Source: Winogradskyella ludwigii (lineage in GTDB: Bacteria > Bacteroidota > Bacteroidia > Flavobacteriales > Flavobacteriaceae). From it: a DNA stretch of 64,000 nucleotides. Below the pieces are notes generated by a model. It was not told the DNA's origin, did not search any database, and was given only the letters and a program-made list of their open reading frames with translations. This document shows positions 41,497-51,500 of this stretch, piece by piece. Positions within the stretch are counted from its first letter, which is position 1; the number at the start of each line of letters is the position of its first letter. The stretch covers positions 372,001 to 436,000 of the forward strand of contig NZ_JABFDF010000003.1 in NCBI RefSeq assembly GCF_013403985.1, in the 5' to 3' direction. The position numbers were made by a program, and so were the translations under genes.

Positions 41497-42549
41497 ATGA
41501 AAATATTTCAATGTGGAAATTGTAATTCCTCTGTGTTTTTTGAAAATTATACCTGTGATACCTGTAATCATTTAACTGGTTATAGAGCTTCAGATCGAAT
41601 GATGCTTACATTTAATCATACTGCTGATTCTCTTATTTCGGATCGTGAAGGTATTGCGTATAAATATTGCAAAAACAGAGACTATGATGTTTGTAACTGG
41701 ATTCTTGAAAAAGATGACCCTGAAGACTATTGTAGTGCTTGTCAATTAAACAGAACGATTCCTAATCTTTCTAACCCAGAATCTGATAATTACGATAATT
41801 GGAAAAACCTTGAAATAGCGAAACACCGTTTAATTTATCAGCTTCAAAAATTCAACTTAGCATTACCAAGTAAATTACGCCAAGATGATGGTTTGTGCTT
41901 TGATTTTGTAGCGAAACAAAACAATGCAAAATTAATGACAGGCCATGCCAATGGTGTCATTACTATTTTAATAAGAGAAGGAGATTCTGTTTTAAGAGAG
42001 CAGGCTAGAAAGCAATTACGAGAACCTTATAGAACATTGGTTGGCCATTTAAGACACGAAGTTGGTCATTATTTTTGGAATCGATTAGTACGAGATAATC
42101 CTAAGGTTTTAGATGAATTCAGAGCCGTTTTCGGGAATGAACAAGATAATTATTCGGAATCATTACAAGACTATTATAAGATAAAAGACCATAAAGATTG
42201 GCAAACTTCTCATATTAGTAAATATGCGACTTCGCATCCATGGGAAGATTGGGCAGAAACTTGGGCACATTATTTACATATTATGGATATGGTAGAAACG
42301 GCCTATTTTTTTCAGCTTCATGTTAAACCAAAATTTAAAAATAAAGTATTAAAAACAAAAGTGTCATTTGATCCTTATACCAAAGAAAACTTTGACGTTA
42401 TTGTAAGAAAGTGTGTGCCGCTATCTTTAGCCGTAAATAGTATTAATAGAGCGATGGGAATACCAGATGTTTACCCTTTTGTGATTTCTCCTGATATTAT
42501 TGAGAAATTACGATTTATTCATCGTCTTCTATTAGTACAACGTAAATAG
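41497..42549 (+). CDS. Zinc-ribbon HExxH metallopeptidase (COG4307-like), locus 1
   Basis: This encodes 350 residues. The N-terminus is a zinc ribbon with two CxxC knuckles (FQCGNCNSSV, YTCDTCNHL); a second Cys pair is YCSACQ (about 85-91). The peptidase part has VGHLRHEVGHYFWNRLV (about 183-199), whose HEVGH is the HExxH zinc site, and WEDWAETWAHYLHIMD (about 249-264) supplying the third ligand Glu/His region. It belongs to the putative zinc-binding metallopeptidase group often encoded near ATP-grasp/alpha-E genes. It is the last gene of the operon, 43 bp behind the transglutaminase gene; GATCTTTG at 41466-41473 could be a weak internal -7 box. It could process a peptide tag. Confidence 0.85.
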   Translation: MKIFQCGNCNSSVFFENYTCDTCNHLTGYRASDRMMLTFNHTADSLISDREGIAYKYCKNRDYDVCNWILEKDDPEDYCSACQLNRTIPNLSNPESDNYDNWKNLEIAKHRLIYQLQKFNLALPSKLRQDDGLCFDFVAKQNNAKLMTGHANGVITILIREGDSVLREQARKQLREPYRTLVGHLRHEVGHYFWNRLVRDNPKVLDEFRAVFGNEQDNYSESLQDYYKIKDHKDWQTSHISKYATSHPWEDWAETWAHYLHIMDMVETAYFFQLHVKPKFKNKVLKTKVSFDPYTKENFDVIVRKCVPLSLAVNSINRAMGIPDVYPFVISPDIIEKLRFIHRLLLVQRK

Positions 42550-42589
42550 CCATATAAGCGTCTTGGGTATAGGACGCTTATATGGCTAT
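42546..42589. terminator. Bidirectional terminator between locus 1 and the copper operon
   Basis: ATAGCCATATAAGCGTC (42546-42562) pairs perfectly with GACGCTTATATGGCTAT (42573-42589) over a 10-nt loop: 17 bp of stem. It begins inside the stop codon of the peptidase gene (TAG at 42547-42549). The convergent copper operon ends at 42622. T runs on either side are short. Confidence 0.8.
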
Positions 42590-42621
42590 ATTTATTACAT
42601 GTAGTGTACTTATTTCTAATA

Positions 42622-43020
42622 TTATTGATTCATAGCCATTGCGTGATCATATTTACAACATCCTGGTAAGTCATTATAAGCATCTTCGTTTCCTGCAACC
42701 TTTTCTGTATCATAACCTGATGCTGCGATTGCATTGTGAATTGCCATAGCATCTGTTTTACTATCATCAAAAAATACATCTATTTTCTTTTTATCTACGT
42801 CCCAAGTTGCATTAGACACACCTTTAACTGCATTAGCCGCTTTTTCAATGGTACTTTTACACATGCCACAATTTCCTCTAACTCCAAAAGAAATATCTGC
42901 CGTAGCCATTTCTTTAGAAACCTCTGTCGCTGTTGTTTCACTTTCTTGATTGGTTTCGTTTTTACAACTTGTTAAACTGATTACAGCTATTACTGCTAGA
43001 CTTAAAAATACTTTGTTCAT
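42622..43020 (-). CDS. Copper-binding HMA-domain lipoprotein
   Basis: This encodes 132 residues. The lipobox ISLTSCKNE (Cys19) predicts a lipoprotein. An HMA (ferredoxin-like) domain follows, with the metal loop RGNCGMCKSTIEKA (about 48-61). After the domain there is a Cys/His/Met-rich tail (LPGCCKYDHAMAMNQ). It is the last gene of the copper/silver efflux operon, 33 bp after the CusB-like gene. I infer a periplasmic copper chaperone delivering metal to the adaptor or pump. Confidence 0.88.
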   Translation of the reverse strand: MNKVFLSLAVIAVISLTSCKNETNQESETTATEVSKEMATADISFGVRGNCGMCKSTIEKAANAVKGVSNATWDVDKKKIDVFFDDSKTDAMAIHNAIAASGYDTEKVAGNEDAYNDLPGCCKYDHAMAMNQ

Positions 43021-43053
43021 TGTTTAAAAATTTAATTGTTACTATTTGATTTA

Positions 43054-44826
43054 TTATTTTATCGCTTGTTTTACTTCGCCACAGGTAATCATTGCATCAC
43101 CAAAATAAGGATTAATTACTTTTTCTTCTTTACTCAACCAATAACCACCTTTATTTTTATCTGCCATAGGACAAAATTGATGATACACCTTTTCATTGAT
43201 ACCAAAGACTTCAATCATATTAGTTAAATCTGAAGATAGGCTTTTAAAATAAGCTCTCTGTTCTGCAATTTTAGACGTCTTTAAAATCGAACTTGCTGAT
43301 GCTTTTAATCCTTTTTCTAAGGACATCCAATGGTTATGAGTGTCTTTATCTGTTAATAGTTTCATATTGACTAGAGATAAATGATCCAATAGGATTTTAG
43401 ATGCTAACATTACCTTATTTGAATCGTCTTTAACTAAAGCATCTTTTATTTTGATGTAATCATTAAAAACGACTTTTAATTGATTTTGAAAACTTGTTGA
43501 CACGTTCATTCTTTCATTTATATTAGAATGATTCACATTGCTTTTTGAAGTCGTACTTCCCATTCCAAGATGTCCTTCATGGCCTGTTATTACATTGCCA
43601 CCTTCTTTATTCATCATTGATTTTTTTCCTTGTAATTGAGCGGCAGCATCTACTGTAAATGTTCCATTGGTTACAATCTCATCGCCTTTGCTTAAGCCTT
43701 CTATAACCTCATAATTCTCACCCATTTGATTGCCTAATGTAATCTTACGCATTTCAAAAACAGGTTGATTAGGGTTTGTTTTTAAATACACAACAGAACG
43801 TTCTCCTGTCCATAAAACTGCAGATGATGGTATGGTTACTACTTGTGTTTTACCTGTAGATGTTACTTTAATTGTGCCTTCAACAAACATACCTGGCTTA
43901 AAAATAGTATCCTTATTGTTAAGAACAGCTCTTAAGGTTACAGTTCGTGTTTGTGTATCTAAAACAGGATCTATAAAATCGACTTTAGCTTTAAATTCTT
44001 TATGAGCATATGAATTGGTGACGATTAAAATCTCTTGACCTTTTTTAACTAAATCGATTTGATTTTCATAAATATCAAAATTGGCCCAAACGGTAGAGAG
44101 GTTAGCCACTTTAAAAATGGGTTTTCCATCCATAATATGCGCTCCTTCACTAACAGCTATTTCAGTAACAACACCAGAAACGTGAGAATATATAGTGAAA
44201 CTCGTTTTTACGTGTCCTGTTTTTAGAATGTCATCTAATTGCGAACCATGAATTTTCCAGTTTTTAAATTTGTTACGCACAGCTTTGTAAAGTTCTGGTT
44301 GCGATTCTCGTATACTATAAGTGGTTATTAATTCTTGTTGTGCAGCAATTAAATCTGCCGAATATATTTGAGCAATAGCCTGACCTTTAGTTACTTTTTC
44401 GCCTAAAGACTTAACAAATAATTTTTCTATTCTTCCGTTAAAATGAGCAGGTTGAATCGCCAAATTGTCTTCGTTTTCTACAATCTTTCCGGATAGCTTA
44501 ATGGCATTATCTTCTGTTTTACCATTCCCAACAATAGAGGTTTGAATGTTTGCCAATGCCATAGCATTTTCGGTAAGCTTAAACTGGTCTGCTAATAAGC
44601 CTTCTGTACTGCTCGCTGCAGGAATTAAATCCATACCACAAATAGGGCAATCTCCAGCTTCTGGTTGCATGATTTGTGGATGCATAGAGCAGGTCCACAT
44701 TGCATTCGTTTCTGCTACAGATTCGTGATGGTGTTCTGTTTTAGTCTTTGATTCACCTCCAAAAAGTAACCATCCTAACAAAATACCTGCAGCTAATACG
44801 CCTATGTAGATTATATATCTCTTCAT
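43054..44826 (-). CDS. RND efflux periplasmic adaptor, CusB-like, with metal-binding and DUF3347 domains
   Basis: This encodes 590 residues. It has an N-terminal membrane anchor (YIIYIGVLAAGILLGWLLFGG), then a heavy-metal-binding domain (about 43-68: WTCSMHPQIMQPEAGDCPIC, GMDLIP), then the barrel/lipoyl/hairpin adaptor core (ALANIQTSIVGNG, VGNGKTEDNAIKLSGKIVEN, LFVKSLGEKVTKGQAIAQIY, IAVSEGAHIMDGKPIFKVA). Residues about 440-580 resemble DUF3347 (FNDYIKIKDALVKDDSNKV, HQFCPMADKNKGGYWLSKEE), a C-terminal metal-binding extension. It links CusA to the TolC channel in Cu(I)/Ag(I) export. Three bases after the P-type ATPase gene. Confidence 0.92.
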   Translation of the reverse strand: MKRYIIYIGVLAAGILLGWLLFGGESKTKTEHHHESVAETNAMWTCSMHPQIMQPEAGDCPICGMDLIPAASSTEGLLADQFKLTENAMALANIQTSIVGNGKTEDNAIKLSGKIVENEDNLAIQPAHFNGRIEKLFVKSLGEKVTKGQAIAQIYSADLIAAQQELITTYSIRESQPELYKAVRNKFKNWKIHGSQLDDILKTGHVKTSFTIYSHVSGVVTEIAVSEGAHIMDGKPIFKVANLSTVWANFDIYENQIDLVKKGQEILIVTNSYAHKEFKAKVDFIDPVLDTQTRTVTLRAVLNNKDTIFKPGMFVEGTIKVTSTGKTQVVTIPSSAVLWTGERSVVYLKTNPNQPVFEMRKITLGNQMGENYEVIEGLSKGDEIVTNGTFTVDAAAQLQGKKSMMNKEGGNVITGHEGHLGMGSTTSKSNVNHSNINERMNVSTSFQNQLKVVFNDYIKIKDALVKDDSNKVMLASKILLDHLSLVNMKLLTDKDTHNHWMSLEKGLKASASSILKTSKIAEQRAYFKSLSSDLTNMIEVFGINEKVYHQFCPMADKNKGGYWLSKEEKVINPYFGDAMITCGEVKQAIK

Positions 44827-44829
44827 TTG

Positions 44830-47328
44830 TTATATTTTAATATTTCTTAGTTTTAATGCATTCACGATTACAGAAACCGAACTAAAACTCATGGCTAATG
44901 CTGCAATCATTGGTGATAGTAAAATTCCAAAAAATGGGAATAATATACCTGCAGCAATAGGAATCCCTACGGTATTATAAATAAGTGCAAAAAATAAGTT
45001 TTGCTTAATATTTTTCATCACAGCATGACTTAAATTTTTCGCTTTAACAATACCATGTAAATCACCTTTTACCAAAGTGATTACTGCACTTTCTATAGCC
45101 ACAGCGGTTCCGGTTCCCATCGCAATACCGACATCACTTTTGGCCAATGCTGGTGCATCATTAATACCATCGCCTGCCATAGCAACCACTTTTCCTTTTT
45201 CCTGTAGTTTTTCGACTTCTTTAAGTTTGTCCTCAGGTAACATACTGGCTTTAAAATCGGTAAGATTTAGTTCTGTTGCTACTGCTTGTGCTGTATCGTG
45301 ATTATCGCCTGTTAACATAATGACTTCAATACCATTGTTTTGAAGCTCCTTAATAGCTTTAGCGCTAGTTTCCTTAATTTTATCACCGATGACTACATAA
45401 CCAGTAACCATTTTATCAATTGATAAAAACGAAACTGTTTTCCCTTGCTTTTGATAGGTTTTAGCTACTTCCTCCATTTTCGAGGTTATCTCAGCATTGG
45501 CATAATCCATCATCTTAGGATTTCCTAAGGCCACCATTTTATTATTAATAGTAGCTTCTACACCTTTACCTGTAACTGCACTAAATGCTTCTGATTTTAA
45601 AATTTCTGCGTTTTGTTCTTTTCCATAGTTAACAGTAGCTTCGGCTAAGGGATGTTCGCTGTTTTTATTCAATGAAACAATATATTTCAGAATTTCATTC
45701 TCGCTAAACTCAGCATTAAAAGAACCGACTGTTACAACCGTTGGTTTTCCTTCAGTGATTGTTCCTGTTTTATCCACAATTAGTGTCGTAACCTTATCCA
45801 TCTTTTCAAGAGCTTCTGCATTTTTAATCAATACACCATTTTGAGCACCTTTACCAACACCAACCATTACAGACATAGGTGTTGCCAATCCTAATGCACA
45901 AGGACAAGCTATTATCAAAACAGCAATAGCATTTACAAAAGCATACACATAAACAGGTTCTGGTCCCCAAATTACCCAAATTGCAAAAGTTAGTAAAGAG
46001 ATAATAACCACAACAGGCACGAAATAACCGGATACTTTATCAGCTAAATTTTGAATTGGTGCACGACTACGACTTGCATTGTTAACCATGTGAATGATTT
46101 GAGAGAGTAGTGTATCGCTTCCTACTTTTTCAGCTTTCATTAAAAATGATTGATTACCATTTATTGTTCCGCTGCTTACTTTATCATTTACTGTTTTATT
46201 AACAGGAATTGGCTCTCCTGTAATCATGGACTCATCAATGGTTGTATCTCCTTCTGTTATTGAACCATCCACAGGAATTTTATCGCCTGGTTTTACTTTT
46301 AGAATATCATTTAATTCAATAGCATCAATGGTTACTTCAATAGCTTCGCCATCTACTATTTTTATAGCTTTATTGGGTGCTAATTTTAATAGTTCCTTTA
46401 CTGCCGAATTGGTTTTACTATGTGCACGAGCTTCTAAAAGCTGTCCTAAAAGCACCAATGTTAGGATGACAGTTGCTGCTTCAAAATAGACGTGAACGGC
46501 TCCAGATTCTGTTTTAAACTGACTAGGAAAGACATCAGGAAAAAACATACCAAAAACACTAAATAACCAAGCGACACCTGCACCTATACCAATGAGTGTA
46601 AACATATTAAGATTCCATGTTTTTATACTTTTATAGGCACGTTCAAAAAACATCCACGTCGCATAAAAAATAACAGGAATGGATAAAGCGAACTGAATCC
46701 AATTCCAGTATTTTTGTTCCATGATGTCATACAGTGGATTGTTAGTCAGCATTTCACTCATAGCGATTAAGAAAATCGGTAATGTGAATACAACTGCAAT
46801 CTTAAACTTCTTTACTAATTTTTTATAGGTTTTCTCTTCTGCTGAACTATCAGCTTCCATTGGTACTAAATCCATTCCGCATTTAGGACAAGCACCAGCT
46901 TCATCTTCAATTATTTCTGGATGCATGGGACACGTCCATTGTTCTGAAGAAGTTGTAGATAGATTTTGTTCTTCAACTAAATCCATTCCACAGACAGGAC
47001 AATCGCCTGATTTATCATATGTTTTTTCGCCTTCACAATGCATAGGACAATAAAACGTACCTGTTCCTTTTCCTTTTTGTTGCGGTTCCTTTTCTACTTT
47101 GATATGATGCTGTTCTCCTAATTTATGAATGCTATAGCTTCCTCCATCATTTTTTAATGCCTCTTGAAAGGTCTCTAGTGAAATATGAGATTCCATTTCT
47201 ATGTTAGCTTCTGCTTTTTCTAAATCTACCGAAGCTTTAGAAACACCTTTTACTTTTGAAAGTGTGTCTTCAACATGACTGCGACAACCGTTGCAGGTCA
47301 TTCCGTGTATGTGATATGTATGTTTCAT
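44830..47328 (-). CDS. Copper-exporting P1B-type ATPase with HMA and two metal-binding modules
   Basis: This encodes 832 residues. Residues 1-65 are an HMA domain (GMTCNGCRSHV, Cys12/Cys15). Two heavy-metal-binding modules follow (about 90-118 TFYCPMHCEGEKTYDKSGDC; about 131-157 WTCPMHPEIIEDEAGACPKC). The pump core has the CPC motif IACPCALGLATP (about 474), phosphorylation motif DKTGTITEGKP (about 516), and the hinge MAGDGINDAPALAKSDVG (about 720). It moves Cu(I) or Ag(I) out of the cytoplasm. Its start overlaps the TolC stop by one base (TAATG), so translation is coupled. Confidence 0.95.
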   Translation of the reverse strand: MKHTYHIHGMTCNGCRSHVEDTLSKVKGVSKASVDLEKAEANIEMESHISLETFQEALKNDGGSYSIHKLGEQHHIKVEKEPQQKGKGTGTFYCPMHCEGEKTYDKSGDCPVCGMDLVEEQNLSTTSSEQWTCPMHPEIIEDEAGACPKCGMDLVPMEADSSAEEKTYKKLVKKFKIAVVFTLPIFLIAMSEMLTNNPLYDIMEQKYWNWIQFALSIPVIFYATWMFFERAYKSIKTWNLNMFTLIGIGAGVAWLFSVFGMFFPDVFPSQFKTESGAVHVYFEAATVILTLVLLGQLLEARAHSKTNSAVKELLKLAPNKAIKIVDGEAIEVTIDAIELNDILKVKPGDKIPVDGSITEGDTTIDESMITGEPIPVNKTVNDKVSSGTINGNQSFLMKAEKVGSDTLLSQIIHMVNNASRSRAPIQNLADKVSGYFVPVVVIISLLTFAIWVIWGPEPVYVYAFVNAIAVLIIACPCALGLATPMSVMVGVGKGAQNGVLIKNAEALEKMDKVTTLIVDKTGTITEGKPTVVTVGSFNAEFSENEILKYIVSLNKNSEHPLAEATVNYGKEQNAEILKSEAFSAVTGKGVEATINNKMVALGNPKMMDYANAEITSKMEEVAKTYQKQGKTVSFLSIDKMVTGYVVIGDKIKETSAKAIKELQNNGIEVIMLTGDNHDTAQAVATELNLTDFKASMLPEDKLKEVEKLQEKGKVVAMAGDGINDAPALAKSDVGIAMGTGTAVAIESAVITLVKGDLHGIVKAKNLSHAVMKNIKQNLFFALIYNTVGIPIAAGILFPFFGILLSPMIAALAMSFSSVSVIVNALKLRNIKI

Positions 47329-48566
47329 TAGTGCTGTGTTAAATAATTAATAATTGTAGTTTGTGTATAATAGCTTTTAACAGATTCAATTTGATTCATC
47401 TGAAATTTTAATTGTAATTCCTGAATATCCAAGACATCATTAAAATCTATAGTTCCTGTTTCATAACTTTTAATGAGTATGTCTTCTGCATCCTTAGCTT
47501 GCTTAAGGTTTTTGGTCTGCGTATTATAACTTATACGTGCTGAAATCCTTTCATTTACAGCCTCATCTAAGTGTGTTTCCAGAGTATTTAAGCGTTCTTG
47601 TTTTTGTACAACAATTTCCTGTTGTTCTAATTCGTTTTGCTTCGTTTTCGATTTATATTTCTTATTAAAAATAGGAATAGATAACGATAAGGTGGGCATG
47701 AAAATATCTTTTCCTTTTTCACTAAACGTGATGTCTGAGCCTGCTTGAATATTAATATAATCGAATCCAAAACCAAATGAAGGATGACTTTCTTTTTGAT
47801 TCATTAATTCGGATTGCGCTACCGATTGAAACAGTTTATCGTATTTTAATAATTCAGGATGTAATGCTAGATTTTTAGTCGCAATTTCAAAATCTTTGGA
47901 TGGCAAGATCAGGGCTTCAACAACATCAATTTCAAGATTCTTGTCTCTATTCAAAAGCTTGTTAAAAGTGGTTTGTTCTGCTAAATATTGCTGTTCTAAA
48001 ACGTGTCTTAGTTGCTCCAATTCATTCTGACGTATTTGTAATTTTAAAACATCTACAGCTGAAGCTTTTCCAACTTCAATAGATGTTAAAGCCAACGTTT
48101 CATAGGTTTTAAGCAGTTTGCTGTTTTCTAATAAAATAGTTTGTTTGGCTTTATTTACATATAGTTTATAGTAAGATTGCGATACGGAAACCATTAATTT
48201 TCGTTGTGCTATTACAATGTCTTCATATTTGGCATCTGCCAAAGCACTTGCATAATTTTCGCGCGATGTAAGGGTTCCAAACCAAGGCATCATTTGCTTT
48301 GCCGATACTTTAAAACGCTGTGTTCCTGTTCGTGTTTCTGGTTCTAAGACAAAATAACCAGCACTAAATTCTGCATTTGGCAGTGAGTTAACTTCAGTCA
48401 CTTTTTCTGTTGCAATACGATGTTGCAATTCAAATTTTTGAATTTCTGGACTATTTGCTAAAGCATCTTCAATGTACGTTTCTAACTGTTGCGCATTAAC
48501 AAAAAGGCTCAACAAGCAATAACCAAGAGCTAAAACTAATTTTATATTAAACTTTTTATGTTTCAT
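47328..48566 (-). CDS. TolC family outer-membrane channel, CusC-like
   Basis: This encodes 412 residues with a signal peptide (NIKLVLALGYCLLSLFVNAQ). Two OEP repeats of long helices are visible, ending with LETHLDEAVNERISARISYN and YETGTIDFNDVLDIQELQLK (about 366-385), the usual TolC C-terminal marker. Length is typical. It overlaps CusA by 4 bp and CopA by 1 bp. It forms the outer-membrane exit duct of the CusABC-type pump. Confidence 0.9.
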   Translation of the reverse strand: MKHKKFNIKLVLALGYCLLSLFVNAQQLETYIEDALANSPEIQKFELQHRIATEKVTEVNSLPNAEFSAGYFVLEPETRTGTQRFKVSAKQMMPWFGTLTSRENYASALADAKYEDIVIAQRKLMVSVSQSYYKLYVNKAKQTILLENSKLLKTYETLALTSIEVGKASAVDVLKLQIRQNELEQLRHVLEQQYLAEQTTFNKLLNRDKNLEIDVVEALILPSKDFEIATKNLALHPELLKYDKLFQSVAQSELMNQKESHPSFGFGFDYINIQAGSDITFSEKGKDIFMPTLSLSIPIFNKKYKSKTKQNELEQQEIVVQKQERLNTLETHLDEAVNERISARISYNTQTKNLKQAKDAEDILIKSYETGTIDFNDVLDIQELQLKFQMNQIESVKSYYTQTTIINYLTQH

Positions 48567-51500
48567 TTTACGGTTCTTTTAAGTTGAAATTCTTGTTTCC
48601 AGCTGTATAATACTGGAACCACAAATAAGGTAATTAAAGCGATGAGCATGCCACCAAAACTTGGAATAGCCATAGGAATCATAATGTCGCTTCCACGTCC
48701 TGTTGATGTTAATACAGGTAATAACGCCAATATGGTAGTTGCGGTAGTCATTAAGCAAGGACGAATACGTTTTTCTCCTGCTTCTACAATTGATGCTCTA
48801 ATCTCTTTCTTGTTTTCTGGTGTATTTCTATCGAAGGTTTGCGTTAAATAGGTAGCCATAACAACACCATCGTCTGTGGCAATACCAAATAAAGCAATAA
48901 ACCCAACCCAAACAGCAACACTCAAATTAATGGGATGCATTTGGAATAAGTCGCGCATATTTTCTCCAGCGACATTAAAGTTTAAAAACCAATTTTGACC
49001 ATAAAGCCATATCATAATAAAACCACCTGCAAACGCGACTGCAATTCCTGTAAACACCATAAGAGAAGTCGCTACTGAACGGAATTGAAAATATAGAATC
49101 AGAAAAATAATGGCTAAAGCCAAAGGCACAACAACTGATAATGTGTCTTCTGCTCGTAATTGATTTTCATAGGTTCCAGTGAACTTATAGTTGATCCCTT
49201 TTGGTACGATCAATTCTCCTGAATCAATTTTTTGTTGAATTAGGGCTTGTGCATTTTCAACCACACTCACTTCTGCAAAACCATCTAACTTGTCAAATAA
49301 TACATAACCCACTAAAAAGGTGTCTTCACTTTTTATAACTTGTGGACCTTGCTCGTAACGAATGGTAGCCAATTCACTTAATGGAACAGAACTGCCTTTA
49401 GCAACTGGAATATAAATTTGCTCTAAATCGGTTGGATTGGCTCGTAATTCTCTTGGATAACGTACACGTACACCATAGCGTTCTCGACCTTCGACGGTTT
49501 GCGTTAACACCATGCCGCCAACAGCAACTTTTAAGACATCTTGTACAACTTGTATAGAAATGCCATAACGAGCAATTTTCGCTCTATCAATATCAATTAG
49601 TAAATAGGGTTTACCAACAATACGATCTGCAAATACAGCCTCTTGTTTAACACCTTCAGCTTGTTTTAATATGTTTTCTAATTGAACTCCAAAGGCTTCA
49701 ATTTGTTTTAAATCTTGACCTTTCACCTTTATTCCCATAGGCGCTCGCATACCTGTTTGAAGCATTACAAGTCTAGTTTCAATGGGCTGTAATTTGGGTG
49801 CTGACGTCACTCCTGGTAATTGGGTTACTCTTATGATTTCTTTCCAAATATCATCTGGTGATTTAATCTCTGGTCTCCAATTACGATAGAACTTACCATC
49901 ATTGTCTTCAATTAATTGTTCTCGTTTTACTCTTAATGCATCAATGCTATTTACAATTTCATTCGGATTAGCATCATCACCTACAGGAGCATTAGGATTA
50001 ATAATTAATTTATTATCCTTTTGAACAAAATAACCACCTGAATTAACCTTATAGCGTTGACGTTCTCTATCTGCATTCAGCATATATTCAGGTTTATACT
50101 GAATCATATTCTCATACATTGATAATGGTGCAGGATCTAAAGCAGATTCTGTTCTGCCAGCTTTACCAACAACGGTTTTAATTTCTGGAATACTGGCTAC
50201 AGCCATATCCAATTGTTGTAAAACACGTTTGTTCTCTTCAACACCAGAATGTGGCATTGAGGTTGGCATTAACAAAAAGGAACCTTCATTTAATGATGGC
50301 ATAAACTCTTTACCTGTATTTTTCATGATGAAAAAACCGGCAATAACAATGGCTGTTGGTACCGATAAGAATAGCAACTTGTGATCTAAACACCATCTTA
50401 AAATACGTGTGTAATATCTTCTGAATAACGTAAAAACACCTAACAATCCAAAACATATAACACTCACAAAAATGAGATTCCAAAAGATGCTTTTATCGAC
50501 TCCTAAAGGTCTCCAGTATTCAGCCAATAAGATAATTATTGCAGATACAGAGATAATGATATTTAAAAGATTAGCGCGTTTGTCGTTAACTATTTCTTTA
50601 AGCTTTAAAACACCTGTGATTCCAAATCCTATTAAAAGTAATGAGAACCAATAACCATAAACAACACCTATAATTCCAACAACAATTAAGACGCTATTTA
50701 GAAGATAACTAAAATGCTTTTTAATACTTTTTCTCTTAAATAGAAACGCTGCAAATGGGGGAATTAAAAATAAAGCCACAATAATTGAAGCGGTTAACGC
50801 AAAGGTTTTTGTAAAAGCCAATGGTCTAAATAATTTCCCTTCTGCACCAATCATAGTAAAGACTGGAATGAAACTAATTATCGTGGTCATTACGGCTGTA
50901 ACTATAGCACCAGAGACTTCTGCTGTGGCATTATAAACAACTGTATTTATGGATAATTTACCATCATCTTCGTCCAGATGCCTGATGATGTTTTCGGAAA
51001 GTATAACGCCAACATCAACCATAGTACCAATAGCTATTGCAATACCTGAAAGCGCTACAATATTAGCGTCTACACCAAATACCTTCATGGCTACAAATAC
51101 CATGAGCACTGCAACAGGTAATAAGCCTGATATTAATATAGAAGCCCTAAGATTAAATACCATGATAATAATAACTAAAATAGTAATCAAAATCTCTAAG
51201 GTTAAAGCTTCACTAAGTGTGTCTAAAGTTTCTACAATAAGCTCTGTACGATCGTAAAAAGGAATAACCGTTAATTGTGAGGTGCGTCCATCAGCTAATA
51301 CTTTAGAAGGCAAACCTCCTTTTAATTCTTCTATTTTGGCTTTTACATGGGTAATCACTTCCATAGGATTGGCACCATATCTAGCCACTACAACACCACC
51401 AACAACTTCTGCACCTTCCTTATCTAATAATCCTCTACGAGTAGCAGGACCTAATGATACTTTACCAATGTCTTTAATTTTAATGGATGTAAAATCTTCT

